A stretch of 64,000 bases of DNA from Actinomycetota bacterium (GCA_009698815.1 WLPJ01000001.1:93567-157566); one strand, 5' to 3'; shown: positions 53,454-63,823, numbered from the stretch's first letter. Numbers and translations: made by a program. The notes: generated from the letters alone by a model not told the origin.

Positions 53454-55910
53454 ATGCGCGCTCCATTGTCATGGCTCAAAGAATTTGTGGAAATTCCTAA
53501 TTCAATCTCTGCAGATCAGATTAGCGATGCGTTAATTCGCGTTGGTTTCGAAGTTGAGGAAATCATCCAAGAAGGCGCTGGATTAACTGGCCCACTGAAA
53601 TTCGGCAAAGTTTTAACAATCGAAGAGATTACAGAGTTTAAAAAGCCTATTCGTTACGTTGGGCTCGACTGCGGAGAGATAGAAACCCGCTACGTTATTT
53701 GTGGAGCCACTAACTTTGAAGTCGGCGACATCATTGTTGCAGCGCTTCCGGGCGCTGTTTTGCCTGGGGATTTTCATATTGCTGCCCGAGATACCTACGG
53801 TAAAACGTCAAACGGAATGATTTGTTCTTCCCGCGAACTTGGTATCGGCGAGGATCATTCAGGCATCATGGTTTTCGCCGAAGGCGATGTAGAAATTGGC
53901 AGTGATGCGATCGCAGCGCTAGAAATCAACGATGTAATTTTCGATATCGCAGTAAACCCAGATCGAGGATATGCCTTAAGTATAAGAGGAATCGCGCGTG
54001 AGATAGCTGGTTCCCTATCTTTGAAATTTACGGATCCAGTTGATGCACTTCGTGGATTGCAGTTCACCGAGACCGGTAAAGGGGTAGTAGCAAAGATTGC
54101 AGATAAAGAGACCGCCTCTGTCTTTTACTTACGAACTATCTCGAATTTTGATCCTGCTGCGAAAGTTCCGATTTGGATGCGCCGGCGAATAGAGAAGATG
54201 GGAATGCGCTCTATTTCCCTAGTCGTTGATATAACGAACTACGTGATGCTCGAACTCGGTCAGCCACTTCATGCCTTTGATAAATCAAAAATTTCAGGTG
54301 GACTAACCATTAAGCGTGCCGGGAAAGCACAGAAATTCATCACCTTAGATGGACAAGAACGAAATTTGGATCCTGATGATTTGATGGTTTGTGATGATAA
54401 GCAACCGCTGGCGCTAGCCGGAACTATGGGTGGCTTATCTTCAGAGATAACCGATACAACAACTGATATTGCACTAGAGGCGGTGCGCTTTGATCCCGTT
54501 TGTGTGGCAAGGAATTCACGCCGCCATAAACTTTCGTCGGAAGCATCACGCAGACTTGAGCGAAGCGTTGACCCATCACTGGCCGAATTTGCCTCGGCAC
54601 GTTTCGTTCAACTGATAACCGCGCATAGCAGCGCCAAGCATGTGGCAACGGTGGTTGATGGTGAACCAAGGTTTTCACCCGTTATAGATCTAGATCCGAC
54701 CTATATTCCAAGACTGCTCGGATTTGATATTGCATGGCCGGAAATCGCGCGAAATCTTCGAATAATTGGCTGCGATGTAGACGATAAAACATTCCAGGTA
54801 GATCCGCCAACGTGGCGCGCTGACCTATTAACTCAATCTGACTTAGCAGAAGAAGTAGCTCGCATGATCGGTTACGAGAAGATTCCATCAATTCTTCCGC
54901 CAAGACCTAAGCACGCCAGCCTTACGCCAACTCAGAAACGGCGTCGCGCGATTGCGAATATGTTGGCTAGCCGTGGATTAGCAGAAGTTCAAAGTTTCCC
55001 ATTCACAAATCAAGAGACCATTGATCAAATGGGTTTTGTTGGCGAACGTGCGGCAACGTATCGAATTGCTAACCCAATGTCGGAAGAAAACCCACTTATG
55101 CGAGTTCATCTCGTTCCCGGATTAATTGAGGTTGCGGCTCGAAATATAAGTCGTGGGGCGAAGGATTTTGCAATCTTTGAGATGGGTTCAATCTTTAGAA
55201 GCGCACAGAAATTAATTCCAGCAGTTTCACCGGGGCTACTCAAGCGGCCCGATGCCAAAATAATCAAGGAGATTTACCAAAGTGTTCCTCCACAAGCTTT
55301 CCATGTTGCAGGTCTCTTAGTTGGAAAGGCAGAAAATGAGGATTGGCAAGGCAAGGCACGTTCTTACACTTGGCAGGATGCAATCGCCTTTGCCGAAGAA
55401 ATCCTTGATCTGTGCAATCTTAAATATTCGGTCAAGCGGTCAGATTTCGCGCCGTGGCATCCGGGGCGGTGTGCTGAGTTAATCGTTGATGGTCGGGCAG
55501 TGGCCCATGCCGGAGAAGTCCACCCCCGCATTTTGGCTAAGTATGGATTGCCAGAACGCAGCGCTGCCTTTGCAGTGGGACTGAGCGCTTTGCCTGATTC
55601 GGATCTAGTAAAGCCAATTCGGGTTGGCACAATGCCGGCTGCGGTTCAAGATGTTGCCTTGATTATTGACAGCAGCGTTAGCGCACAAGATGTGGAAACG
55701 GCGCTGCGTGCCGGTGCGGGCGAACTTTTGGAATCAATCTCGCTCTTTGATCGCTATGACAAGTTAGGCGATGGCAAAATTTCCTTGGCCTTCACGTTGA
55801 CCTTCCGAGCCGAAGATCGCACCTTAACTGGCGCCGAAGTCTCAGAGATGCGCAGCGCAGCGGTCATATCTGCCGAAAAGGCCACTGGAGCAGTCCTGCG
55901 CACAGCCTGA
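53454..55910 (+). CDS. pheT: Phenylalanyl-tRNA synthetase beta subunit
   Basis: MRAPLSWLKEFVEIPNSISADQISDALIRVGFEVEEI, VDITNYVMLELGQPLHAFDKSKI. Confidence 0.97.
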   Translation: MRAPLSWLKEFVEIPNSISADQISDALIRVGFEVEEIIQEGAGLTGPLKFGKVLTIEEITEFKKPIRYVGLDCGEIETRYVICGATNFEVGDIIVAALPGAVLPGDFHIAARDTYGKTSNGMICSSRELGIGEDHSGIMVFAEGDVEIGSDAIAALEINDVIFDIAVNPDRGYALSIRGIAREIAGSLSLKFTDPVDALRGLQFTETGKGVVAKIADKETASVFYLRTISNFDPAAKVPIWMRRRIEKMGMRSISLVVDITNYVMLELGQPLHAFDKSKISGGLTIKRAGKAQKFITLDGQERNLDPDDLMVCDDKQPLALAGTMGGLSSEITDTTTDIALEAVRFDPVCVARNSRRHKLSSEASRRLERSVDPSLAEFASARFVQLITAHSSAKHVATVVDGEPRFSPVIDLDPTYIPRLLGFDIAWPEIARNLRIIGCDVDDKTFQVDPPTWRADLLTQSDLAEEVARMIGYEKIPSILPPRPKHASLTPTQKRRRAIANMLASRGLAEVQSFPFTNQETIDQMGFVGERAATYRIANPMSEENPLMRVHLVPGLIEVAARNISRGAKDFAIFEMGSIFRSAQKLIPAVSPGLLKRPDAKIIKEIYQSVPPQAFHVAGLLVGKAENEDWQGKARSYTWQDAIAFAEEILDLCNLKYSVKRSDFAPWHPGRCAELIVDGRAVAHAGEVHPRILAKYGLPERSAAFAVGLSALPDSDLVKPIRVGTMPAAVQDVALIIDSSVSAQDVETALRAGAGELLESISLFDRYDKLGDGKISLAFTLTFRAEDRTLTGAEVSEMRSAAVISAEKATGAVLRTA

Positions 55911-55921
55911 AAGATCTCGAC

Positions 55922-55955
55922 TGTATAATTATGCATATATCTGCATAATTATGCT
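55922..55955. promoter_or_regulatory. Tandem ARG-box-like operators upstream of argC
   Basis: TGTATAATTATGCA (55922-55935) and TGCATAATTATGCT (55942-55955), near-palindromic, centres 20 bp apart. Confidence 0.8.
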
Positions 55956-55966
55956 ATTATCACGCT

Positions 55967-56986
55967 ATGAAAATCGGAGTCATTGGTGGCAGCGGCTACG
56001 CTGGTGGAGAGTTACTGCGTTTGCTCGCGGGGCACCCGAAGTTCGAAGTCTGCTGTGTCAGTGCACATACGAACGCTGGTGAACTGATCACTTCGGTGCA
56101 TCCGCACCTATCAAATTATGCGACGAGAAAGTTTAGTGAGTTTAAAGCTAGCGATTTTGATTGTTGCGAACTTGTCTTTTTGGCTCTGCCCCACGGTGAA
56201 AGTGCGAAAGTTGTTGCGCAATTAAGGGCAGCGGTAAAGATCGTTGATTTGGGTGCTGATTTCCGTTTGGAAAGCGCCGCTAAGTGGGCACAGTATTACG
56301 GCGGGGACCACGCTGGAACTTGGACATACGGTGCACCTGAATTACCTGGTGCGCGCGAGCAAATTAAGACGTCATCACGGGTAGCAAATCCTGGTTGTTA
56401 CGCGACTGCAATCGCGCTAGGAACCGCACCTGCGGCTGCAATCGCTGATCTATCAGATGTGGTTGTTGTTGCAGCTTCCGGAACAACTGGTGCTGGTCGT
56501 TCTGCAAAAATTAACTTAATCGCAAGTGAAGTTATGGGTTCACTCACCGCCTATAAATTTGGCGGAGTCCACCAACATACTCCCGAAATTGAGGAGTCCT
56601 TGCAGCGTGCCACTGGCTCTAAAGCGCTCATCTCATTTACACCCGTTCTAGCGCCAATGCCCCGAGGTATTTTGGCAACTATCACCATGAAATTAAAAGC
56701 TGGTGTTAAAGAGGAAGAAGTTCGCAAAGTTTATGAAGAGGCCTATTTAAGTGAACCCTTTGTTACGTTGTTCCCGAAGGGGAATATGCCGAAAACTTCT
56801 GCGGTGACTGGCAGCAACATGGTTGCCATGCAGATCGCAGTCGATGGCCACACAAACAGGCTAATCATTAGCGTGGCTATTGATAATTTAGTAAAGGGCG
56901 CGGCCGGCCAAGCTATTCAGAACGCTAATTTAATTTGTGGTTTTGATGAAACTCTTGGTCTAATGCAATTGGGGTTAGGCGTATGA
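55967..56986 (+). CDS. argC: N-acetyl-gamma-glutamyl-phosphate reductase
   Basis: KIGVIGGSGYAGGELLRLLAGHPKFEV, VANPGCYATAIALG. Confidence 0.97.
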   Translation: MKIGVIGGSGYAGGELLRLLAGHPKFEVCCVSAHTNAGELITSVHPHLSNYATRKFSEFKASDFDCCELVFLALPHGESAKVVAQLRAAVKIVDLGADFRLESAAKWAQYYGGDHAGTWTYGAPELPGAREQIKTSSRVANPGCYATAIALGTAPAAAIADLSDVVVVAASGTTGAGRSAKINLIASEVMGSLTAYKFGGVHQHTPEIEESLQRATGSKALISFTPVLAPMPRGILATITMKLKAGVKEEEVRKVYEEAYLSEPFVTLFPKGNMPKTSAVTGSNMVAMQIAVDGHTNRLIISVAIDNLVKGAAGQAIQNANLICGFDETLGLMQLGLGV

Positions 56987-58125
56987 AACTACCAGCGGGC
57001 TTTAGCGCTGCGGCTATCTCCGCTGGACTCAAGAGTTCAGGTGGGTTGGATCTAACTTTGATTGTCAATAATGGTCCACTCTTTGACGCAGCAGCTGTTT
57101 ACACAACAAATCAAGTAGTTGCCGCACCAGTGATCTGGAGCAGGCAAGTTACTAAAGAGAAAATTGTACGCGCAGCTGTTCTAAATTCTGGAGGCGCAAA
57201 TGCATGCACAGGTCCGCAGGGGTTTGCGGATACGCATCGAACCGCGGAATTTGTCGGATCAACTTTAAATATCTCATCAGGCGAAGTTGTTGTTTGTTCA
57301 ACTGGGTTAATTGGTGAACTACTTCCCATACAGAAGATCTTTGATGGCATTTCTGCTCTTTCATCGCAGCTGCAGACAGATTCCTTGGAAGATGTGGCGC
57401 GAGCGATTATGACAACAGACTCTGTTCCTAAGATCGCCAATTTCGCAATCAATGGCGTAAGTTTTGCCGGAATTGCGAAAGGCGCTGGCATGCTAGCCCC
57501 GGCGCTGGCAACGATGTTATCCGTCGTTATGACAGATGCGATTTTGCCCGATAACGCCCAAGATATTTTCCAACGGGTCACAGATCGTACATACAATCGA
57601 ATCGACTCTGATGGCTGCACTTCAACAAATGACACGGTACTACTGATGGGTTCTGGTGCCAGTCGAGTAGCCTTAAGCGCCTTAGATTTCGAAGAATCAC
57701 TCATGAAAATTTGCAGTTCATTAACTCAACAATTAATCGCCGATGCTGAAGGATCAACCAAGACAGTTGCAATCAACGTTACTGGGGCGATGACTGAAGC
57801 AGATGCCGTCGAAGTCGCACGAGCATGTGCCAGAAATAATCTTTTGAAGTGTGCAATATTCGGGGCAGACCCTAATTGGGGACGCGTCCTTGCTGCCGTT
57901 GGCACCGCACGGGCAACTATGGATCCTGTAAATATTGATGTGGCGCTAAATGGGGTTCAAGTTGCCAAAGCCAGCGCGCCATTTGCAGATAGATTCAGTG
58001 TTCGCTTTGATGATCGCTTAGTTACCATCGATATCAACTTAAATTTGGGAACATCTCACGCAACGGTTATGACAAATGATCTATCCCATGACTACGTTCA
58101 TGAGAATTCTGCGTACGCAACATGA
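56983..58125 (+). CDS. argJ: Bifunctional ornithine acetyltransferase/N-acetylglutamate synthase
   Basis: AGMLAPALATMLSVVMTDA cleavage/active-site motif, GADPNWGRVLAAVG. Confidence 0.96.
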   Translation: MKLPAGFSAAAISAGLKSSGGLDLTLIVNNGPLFDAAAVYTTNQVVAAPVIWSRQVTKEKIVRAAVLNSGGANACTGPQGFADTHRTAEFVGSTLNISSGEVVVCSTGLIGELLPIQKIFDGISALSSQLQTDSLEDVARAIMTTDSVPKIANFAINGVSFAGIAKGAGMLAPALATMLSVVMTDAILPDNAQDIFQRVTDRTYNRIDSDGCTSTNDTVLLMGSGASRVALSALDFEESLMKICSSLTQQLIADAEGSTKTVAINVTGAMTEADAVEVARACARNNLLKCAIFGADPNWGRVLAAVGTARATMDPVNIDVALNGVQVAKASAPFADRFSVRFDDRLVTIDINLNLGTSHATVMTNDLSHDYVHENSAYAT

Positions 58126-58907
58126 TCGTCGTTAAGTTTGGCGGGCACGCTATGACTGATACACACGGTGGTTTCGCTGCTGCGATTTCTGAGGCCGTTC
58201 ATAATGGAATTAAACTAGTGATTGTTCATGGGGGAGGTCCGCAAATCAACGCCGCACTTGATGCAGCCGCTATTGAATCTGAATTTATTGGGGGCTTTAG
58301 AGTTACAACGCCCGAAATTTTCGAGATAGTCGAGCAAGTGCTAGCGCACGAAGTTGGCCCAGCGATTGCTAATTCGCTCTTAAAAATCGGAGTAAATGCT
58401 GTTGCGATATCTGGCCGTACTAGCGAATCTTTAATTGCAGAGCCGTTACGTAAGTTAGTTGATGGCACTCCCGCAGATTTAGGTCTGGTGGGCGTTATTA
58501 CAGCGGTAAACCCACAAGCGATCCGTAACGCACTCAAAGGTGGCCAAGTTCCAGTCATTTCACCAATAGCAATTGATGAGGATTTCCGCGGAGGGCTCAA
58601 TGTAAATGCAGATATCGCCGCTGCGGCAATTGCAGGAGCGCTAGATGCATCAGTTCTAATAATCATGACTGATGTCGCAGGAATTTATCGCAACTGGCCA
58701 GATAAAAGCTCACTGATTGAAGAAATTAGCGCCATTGAACTCTCCGAAATAAAAAATGGCTTTGCAGAAGGTATGGCGCCGAAAGTACAGGCTTGCCTAG
58801 ATGCCATCGCCGCCGGTGCGCAAGCTGTTCGTATCATCGATGGAACTGACCCAAAGAGCTTTGCACTTGCTCTAAATAACGCTGGTGGGACTCTGGTGAC
58901 GAAATGA
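58122..58907 (+). CDS. argB: Acetylglutamate kinase
   Basis: IVVKFGGHAM, LVIVHGGGPQINAAL, LNVNADIAAAAIAGALDAS. Confidence 0.95.
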   Translation: MIVVKFGGHAMTDTHGGFAAAISEAVHNGIKLVIVHGGGPQINAALDAAAIESEFIGGFRVTTPEIFEIVEQVLAHEVGPAIANSLLKIGVNAVAISGRTSESLIAEPLRKLVDGTPADLGLVGVITAVNPQAIRNALKGGQVPVISPIAIDEDFRGGLNVNADIAAAAIAGALDASVLIIMTDVAGIYRNWPDKSSLIEEISAIELSEIKNGFAEGMAPKVQACLDAIAAGAQAVRIIDGTDPKSFALALNNAGGTLVTK

Positions 58908-60082
58908 CTATCAAGAGAAATCAATCAATTACCTGGTCAGATGTTATGCAAAATAATTATGGCGCACCCTCAATCACCTTGACTTCGGGCAAAGGTCTGG
59001 TTGTAACTGATATCAACGGTAAGAGATATTTAGATTTTCTAGGTGGCATCGCAACTAATGTGCTTGGCCACGCGCATCCTGCAATCGTGAAAGCAGTCTC
59101 AAAACAGATAGCCACCCTGGGGCACGTCAGTAACTTGTACAGCCATCCGGCTGGGTTAGAACTTGCCCAGAAGTTGATTTCTCTGACGCAAGATCCAACA
59201 GCACGGGTCTTCTTCTGCAATTCTGGCGCCGAAGCCAATGAAGCAGCGCTTAAGCTCTCGCGCAAGACTGGCAAGTCGCGAATAGTCGCCACAAATAACT
59301 CATTCCACGGCAGAACTATGGGCGCACTTTCACTTACTGGTCAGCCAGAGAAGCGAAATCCATTTAAGCCTCTCATTAAGAATATAAAGCATGTGACCTT
59401 TGGTGACATCACCCAGATGCGCAAGGCGGTTAACTCAAAAACAGCGATGGTTATTGTCGAACCAATCATGGGCGAAGCTGGCGTGATAGTTCCGCCGCTT
59501 GGATATCTCAAGCAACTGCGCGACATGTGCAATGAGCACGGAGTTTTGTTGGTCTTTGATTGCGTGCAAACAGGCATGGGACGAACGGGTACTTGGTTCG
59601 GATATGAAGATGAAAAGATTCGCCCGGATGTAATAACTCTTGCCAAGGGTCTCGGGGGAGGTCTGCCGCTAGGTGCGATGATTTCTTTAGGAAGTAATAC
59701 ACCACAATTCGCACCAGGAGAACATGGAACTACCTTCGGTGGAAATCCAGTAGCAGTGGCAGCAGGTTTGGCTGCAATCAGCGTAATCGAAAAGAATCGA
59801 TTAATGATTTCGGCTAAAAGTTTTGAGAAACGTTTGAAAATAAAATTGGAAGTGATTCGTGGCGTTACAGAAGTACGTGGTCGTGGTTTATTAATCGGTA
59901 TCGGACTCAATGGCAACTATGCAAAAGAGTTAGCGGGGCTCTTGGCTGATCGCGGAATATTGGTTAACGCACCGAATGCAAACACAATACGAATTGCACC
60001 AGCACTGATCGTCACAAAAGTTCAGATTGATAAGTTCATAAATATCTTTACACAATGTATGCAGGAGGTAATACGTGGCTAA
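58904..60082 (+). CDS. argD: Acetylornithine aminotransferase
   Basis: FLGGIATNVLGHAHPAIVKAVSKQ, VFFCNSGAEANEAALKLSRK, VITLAKGLGGGLPLGAM. Confidence 0.95.
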   Translation: MTIKRNQSITWSDVMQNNYGAPSITLTSGKGLVVTDINGKRYLDFLGGIATNVLGHAHPAIVKAVSKQIATLGHVSNLYSHPAGLELAQKLISLTQDPTARVFFCNSGAEANEAALKLSRKTGKSRIVATNNSFHGRTMGALSLTGQPEKRNPFKPLIKNIKHVTFGDITQMRKAVNSKTAMVIVEPIMGEAGVIVPPLGYLKQLRDMCNEHGVLLVFDCVQTGMGRTGTWFGYEDEKIRPDVITLAKGLGGGLPLGAMISLGSNTPQFAPGEHGTTFGGNPVAVAAGLAAISVIEKNRLMISAKSFEKRLKIKLEVIRGVTEVRGRGLLIGIGLNGNYAKELAGLLADRGILVNAPNANTIRIAPALIVTKVQIDKFINIFTQCMQEVIRG

Positions 60083-60596
60083 AGTTCTTAACTCAACTTC
60101 AGTTTCGGCACGTCGCGCTAAGGCTATAGCGCTGATAAAGGCTGGCGTTGTACATTCGCAATCAGATCTTGTGAAATTGTTGAAGAAGGCTGGCTTTGCA
60201 GTTACTCAGGCAACCGCGAGTCGCGACCTCGAAGAAGTCGGCGCAGTTCGTTCGCGAAATTCTGCAGGTGAATTGATCTATCAAATTGGGACAACTTCTG
60301 ACGGTGCAATCTCGAAATCAATGCCACTTCCATCGGACCTAATTCTCTCAGTAGAACCATCTGGGAATTTGGCTGTCGTTCGCACGCCTCCCGGCGGGGC
60401 ACAATTTCTGGCAAGTGCTCTAGATAATTCGGGGATCGCAAGCATCATCGGCACCATCGCAGGGGACGACACGGTTCTGGTTGTATCGAAGAAGTCCAAC
60501 GGGGGAGCCGAATTAGCGAAAGAATTGCTCTCGTTCGGCAGAACTTCGAACAAGTCAGCAAGCAAATCATCAAGTGGTGGAAAGGCGGGAAAATAA
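60075..60596 (+). CDS. argR: Arginine repressor ArgR
   Basis: N-terminal HTH (KAGVVHSQSDLVKLLKKAGFAVTQATASRDLEEVGAV) and C-terminal GTIAGDDTVLVV. Confidence 0.94.
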   Translation: MAKVLNSTSVSARRAKAIALIKAGVVHSQSDLVKLLKKAGFAVTQATASRDLEEVGAVRSRNSAGELIYQIGTTSDGAISKSMPLPSDLILSVEPSGNLAVVRTPPGGAQFLASALDNSGIASIIGTIAGDDTVLVVSKKSNGGAELAKELLSFGRTSNKSASKSSSGGKAGK

Positions 60597-62023
60597 TGGC
60601 GCTCTGGGGTGGAAGATTTTCTGATGCGCCAACAGATGCCGTTTTTGCGCTCTCGCGCAGCGTACATTTTGATTGGCGTTTAGCGCCCTACGATCTGCGT
60701 TCTTCGTTATCCCATTTGAAAGTTATCCGCGCCAACGGTTTACTGCAAGAAGGCGTTGCGAAAGAGATCGAGCAGGCGCTGCGAGAACTAATCATGGAAG
60801 TTGAATCAGGAAAGTTTTCAGCGATTGATAGCGATGAAGATGTACATAGTGCGCTCGAAAGAGGTTTAACAGAAAAAATCGGTGCCACTGGTGGTTCACT
60901 CCGTGCGGGACGTTCCCGAAATGACCAAGTAGCCACAGATCTAAAACTTTTCGCGATTGATCACATGCTGGAAGTTGCTAGTTCGATCACGCAATTACAG
61001 GCTGCGCTATTGGCAAAAGCGAGCGAATACGGTGATGCATCAGCTCCCGGATTTACGCACATGCAGCATGCGCAACCGATTCTCTTTGGCCATGAAATTG
61101 CTAAACATGTTCAATCTTTTTCACGCGATTTAGAACGTATCCAAGATTGGTTAATACGCACCAGCGTCAGCCCGCTTGGATCTGGCGCCTTAGCAGGATC
61201 AGGATTGGCTTTAGATCCCTCGGCAACTGCGCGTGATCTCGGATTCGCTTCATCATCTGCTAACAGCATTGACGCAGTATCAGACCGAGATTTTGTTGCC
61301 GAGGCACTTTTTATCTTGTCAATGATCGGAGTGCATCTATCTCGCATTGGAGAAGAGTGGTGTATCTGGGCGACGACCGAATTCGGTTGGGCGCAAGTTG
61401 CAGATGCTTACTCCACTGGTTCTTCCATAATGCCGCAGAAAAAGAATCCAGATATGGCAGAACTGGCTCGCGGTAAAGCCGGACGACTAATCGGAAACTT
61501 AACTGCAGTATTAGCAATGTTGAAAGGTTTACCCTTTGCATACAACCGTGATCTGCAAGAAGATAAGGAACCGCTCTTTGATTCACTAGATACCGTACTT
61601 TTGGTTCTGCCAGCTGTCACCGGAATGGTAGCGACGACAAATTTTGATCGTGCCAAAATGTTAGCGGCGGCTCCTCTAGGTTTTTCATTGGCAACTGAAA
61701 TTGCAGATTTTCTGGTAGGCGCTCATGTTCCATTTGCAGAAGCTCACGAGGCAGCGGGAAAGTGCGTCGCCCTCTGTGAAAAAGATGGAATCCAACTTGA
61801 TCAGCTAAGTGATCAACAATTTAAATCTATTCACTCGGCACTCACTCCGGAGATTCGTAAAGTCCTAACGGTTCAAGGAGCCATTGCCTCTCGCACCACT
61901 GTCGGGGCAACAGGACCGACGGCCTTTGCTGATCAAATCAAGTCAGCAACGACAAATTTGTCGAGACTTGCAAAGGTAATTGCTGCCCAACGCAAAGCTT
62001 TTTCCGAGATGATGGGTGCATGA
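60596..62023 (+). CDS. argH: Argininosuccinate lyase
   Basis: LWGGRFSDAPTDAVFALSRSVHFDWRLAPYDLRSSLSHLKVI, GSSIMPQKKNPDMAELARGKAGRLIGNL. Confidence 0.97.
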   Translation: MALWGGRFSDAPTDAVFALSRSVHFDWRLAPYDLRSSLSHLKVIRANGLLQEGVAKEIEQALRELIMEVESGKFSAIDSDEDVHSALERGLTEKIGATGGSLRAGRSRNDQVATDLKLFAIDHMLEVASSITQLQAALLAKASEYGDASAPGFTHMQHAQPILFGHEIAKHVQSFSRDLERIQDWLIRTSVSPLGSGALAGSGLALDPSATARDLGFASSSANSIDAVSDRDFVAEALFILSMIGVHLSRIGEEWCIWATTEFGWAQVADAYSTGSSIMPQKKNPDMAELARGKAGRLIGNLTAVLAMLKGLPFAYNRDLQEDKEPLFDSLDTVLLVLPAVTGMVATTNFDRAKMLAAAPLGFSLATEIADFLVGAHVPFAEAHEAAGKCVALCEKDGIQLDQLSDQQFKSIHSALTPEIRKVLTVQGAIASRTTVGATGPTAFADQIKSATTNLSRLAKVIAAQRKAFSEMMGA

Positions 62024-63312
62024 ATACCGCCATGACTATTTTATCTAACGAGTTAATTGCCGATCTCAAATGGCGCGGCCTCTTCTCGCAATCAACCGAT
62101 GAAAAAGCGCTAATTGAAGCGCTCAAGAATCCAACTACGCTTTACATCGGCTTTGATCCAACCGCCCCAAGTCTGCATGTTGGCAATTTAGTTGTGCTCT
62201 TAGCGCTTCGTCGTTTTCAGTTGGCTGGCCACATCCCAATCGCACTAGTCGGGGGAGCCACGGGGTTGATCGGAGATCCCAGTGGCAAGAACGAAGAGCG
62301 CTCTCTTAATACCACCGATGTAGTTGCGGCCTGGGTGGAACGCATTCGTGTACAAGTTTCTAAATACCTGGATTTTCAGGCGAAACCTAATGCAGCAATT
62401 GTGGCAAATAATTTAGATTGGACTTCACCACTTTCAGCAATTGAATTCTTACGCGATATCGGAAAGCATTTCAGCGTTAATCAAATGCTTGCTAAAGATT
62501 CAGTTGCATCACGCCTTGAAGCTGGTGGTATTTCTTATACCGAATTCTCATATCAAGTATTGCAGTCTTATGATTTTCTAGAACTTTACCGCCGCCACAA
62601 CTGCACTTTGCAATTAGGTGGATCAGATCAGTGGGGAAATATCGTTGCAGGTTTAGATTTAATTCGCCGCGTTGAAAGTGGTAGCGGACATGCGCTAACT
62701 ATTCCGCTACTTGCCAAAGCCGACGGCAGTAAATTCGGTAAGACCGCTGGTGGCGCGATTTGGCTCGATCCAGAGATGACATCGCCGTACGCTTTCTTTC
62801 AATATTGGTTGAACACCGATGATCAGGATGTTATTAACTTCCTCAAGGTGTTTTCATTCAAATCGCGCGGAGAAATCGAAGCGCTCGAAAAAACGCATAA
62901 TGAAAACCCTGGTGCACGCGAAGCCCATCGCGCACTTGCACGTGAGTTGACTTCAATCGTTCATTCTGAAGAAATTTGCAATCGTGTTGAACTGGCGGCA
63001 CGCGCACTGTTCGGTCAAGGCGAACTTTCTGATCTAGATGAGGCAACTTTGGCATCAGCGTTAGCTGAACTGCCACGTACAACTGTAAAAAGTGGGGAAC
63101 CAATCCCAACCTGGGTAGATCTTTTGGCGGCTACCGGAGTTGTTGACTCAAAATCTGCCGCGCGACGAATCGTTAAAGAGGGCGGAGCTTATTTAAACAA
63201 CTCCAAAATCTCTGGCGAAGATTTTGCACCTCAAAAAAGTGACTTTTTATGCGGTAAATATGCAGTTTTGCGCAAAGGCAAACGCGATTTAGCTGCCGTC
63301 GAACTTATCTAA
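62020..63312 (+). CDS. tyrS: Tyrosyl-tRNA synthetase
   Basis: LYIGFDPTAPSLHVGNLVVLLALRRFQLAGH, GGSDQWGNIVAGLDLIRR, KADGSKFGKTAGGAIWLDPE, C-terminal S4-like domain. Confidence 0.97.
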   Translation: MNTAMTILSNELIADLKWRGLFSQSTDEKALIEALKNPTTLYIGFDPTAPSLHVGNLVVLLALRRFQLAGHIPIALVGGATGLIGDPSGKNEERSLNTTDVVAAWVERIRVQVSKYLDFQAKPNAAIVANNLDWTSPLSAIEFLRDIGKHFSVNQMLAKDSVASRLEAGGISYTEFSYQVLQSYDFLELYRRHNCTLQLGGSDQWGNIVAGLDLIRRVESGSGHALTIPLLAKADGSKFGKTAGGAIWLDPEMTSPYAFFQYWLNTDDQDVINFLKVFSFKSRGEIEALEKTHNENPGAREAHRALARELTSIVHSEEICNRVELAARALFGQGELSDLDEATLASALAELPRTTVKSGEPIPTWVDLLAATGVVDSKSAARRIVKEGGAYLNNSKISGEDFAPQKSDFLCGKYAVLRKGKRDLAAVELI

Positions 63313-63415
63313 AAGCCATCCCTGCCAGCGTTTACCCCCATATTTACGTATAAATACGCGATTTTTGCGATATTAAGGATATGACCAATCCCACTAGCGA
63401 TGGGGTTAGCGCGAT

Positions 63416-63444
63416 TTGACCCCTGCCCCGCATGCGCCTATAGT
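63416..63444 (+). promoter_or_regulatory. rRNA operon promoter candidate P1
   Basis: TTGACC (63416-63421) - 17 nt - TATAGT (63439-63444). Confidence 0.75.
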
Positions 63445-63519
63445 TACGCTCCTTGCTGTGTGAACGGACGAATTAGGCCGTACAGCATCTTGCCCGATCT
63501 AGTACTTACAAAGGCCGGT

Positions 63520-63549
63520 TTGACCGTGCGCGCGTGAATGGACTAGGTT
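63520..63549 (+). promoter_or_regulatory. Possible second rRNA promoter P2
   Basis: TTGACC (63520-63525) - 18 nt - TAGGTT (63544-63549). Confidence 0.45.
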
Positions 63550-63604
63550 TGGCGGTCTGCCCTGAAAACCGGCCAAAAGCCGCGAAGCAGTGCGCATCCG
63601 TACC

Positions 63605-63625
63605 TTGAGAACTCAACAGCGTGCC
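63605..63625 (+). promoter_or_regulatory. Conserved actinobacterial rRNA leader motif TTGAGAACTCAACAGCGTGCC
   Basis: Matches the TTGAGAACTCAA...GTG leader element recalled from rRNA operons of high-GC Gram-positives. Confidence 0.7.
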
Positions 63626-63823
63626 ATAAGTTAATGCCAGAAGATGGCTAACTTTGCTATGCAAACTTGTTTGCAATTAACAAGGCCCATCTTCTAAATA
63701 AATACTTCAATGAAGTATGCGTAAAACACTGTTTATTCAGGGTTTTGCAATACTCGTTGATTTCCTTTGGTAAAGACAAAATAAACGACAGTTTGTTTGT
63801 CTCGTAAGCCATGAACAAAACTT

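Noticed and set aside
57111-57704. 197-aa antisense ORF inside argJ
   Set aside because: Shadow of argJ coding; no recognisable domain.
59341-59916. 191-aa antisense ORF inside argD
   Set aside because: Shadow ORF with no recognisable motif or plausible initiation context.
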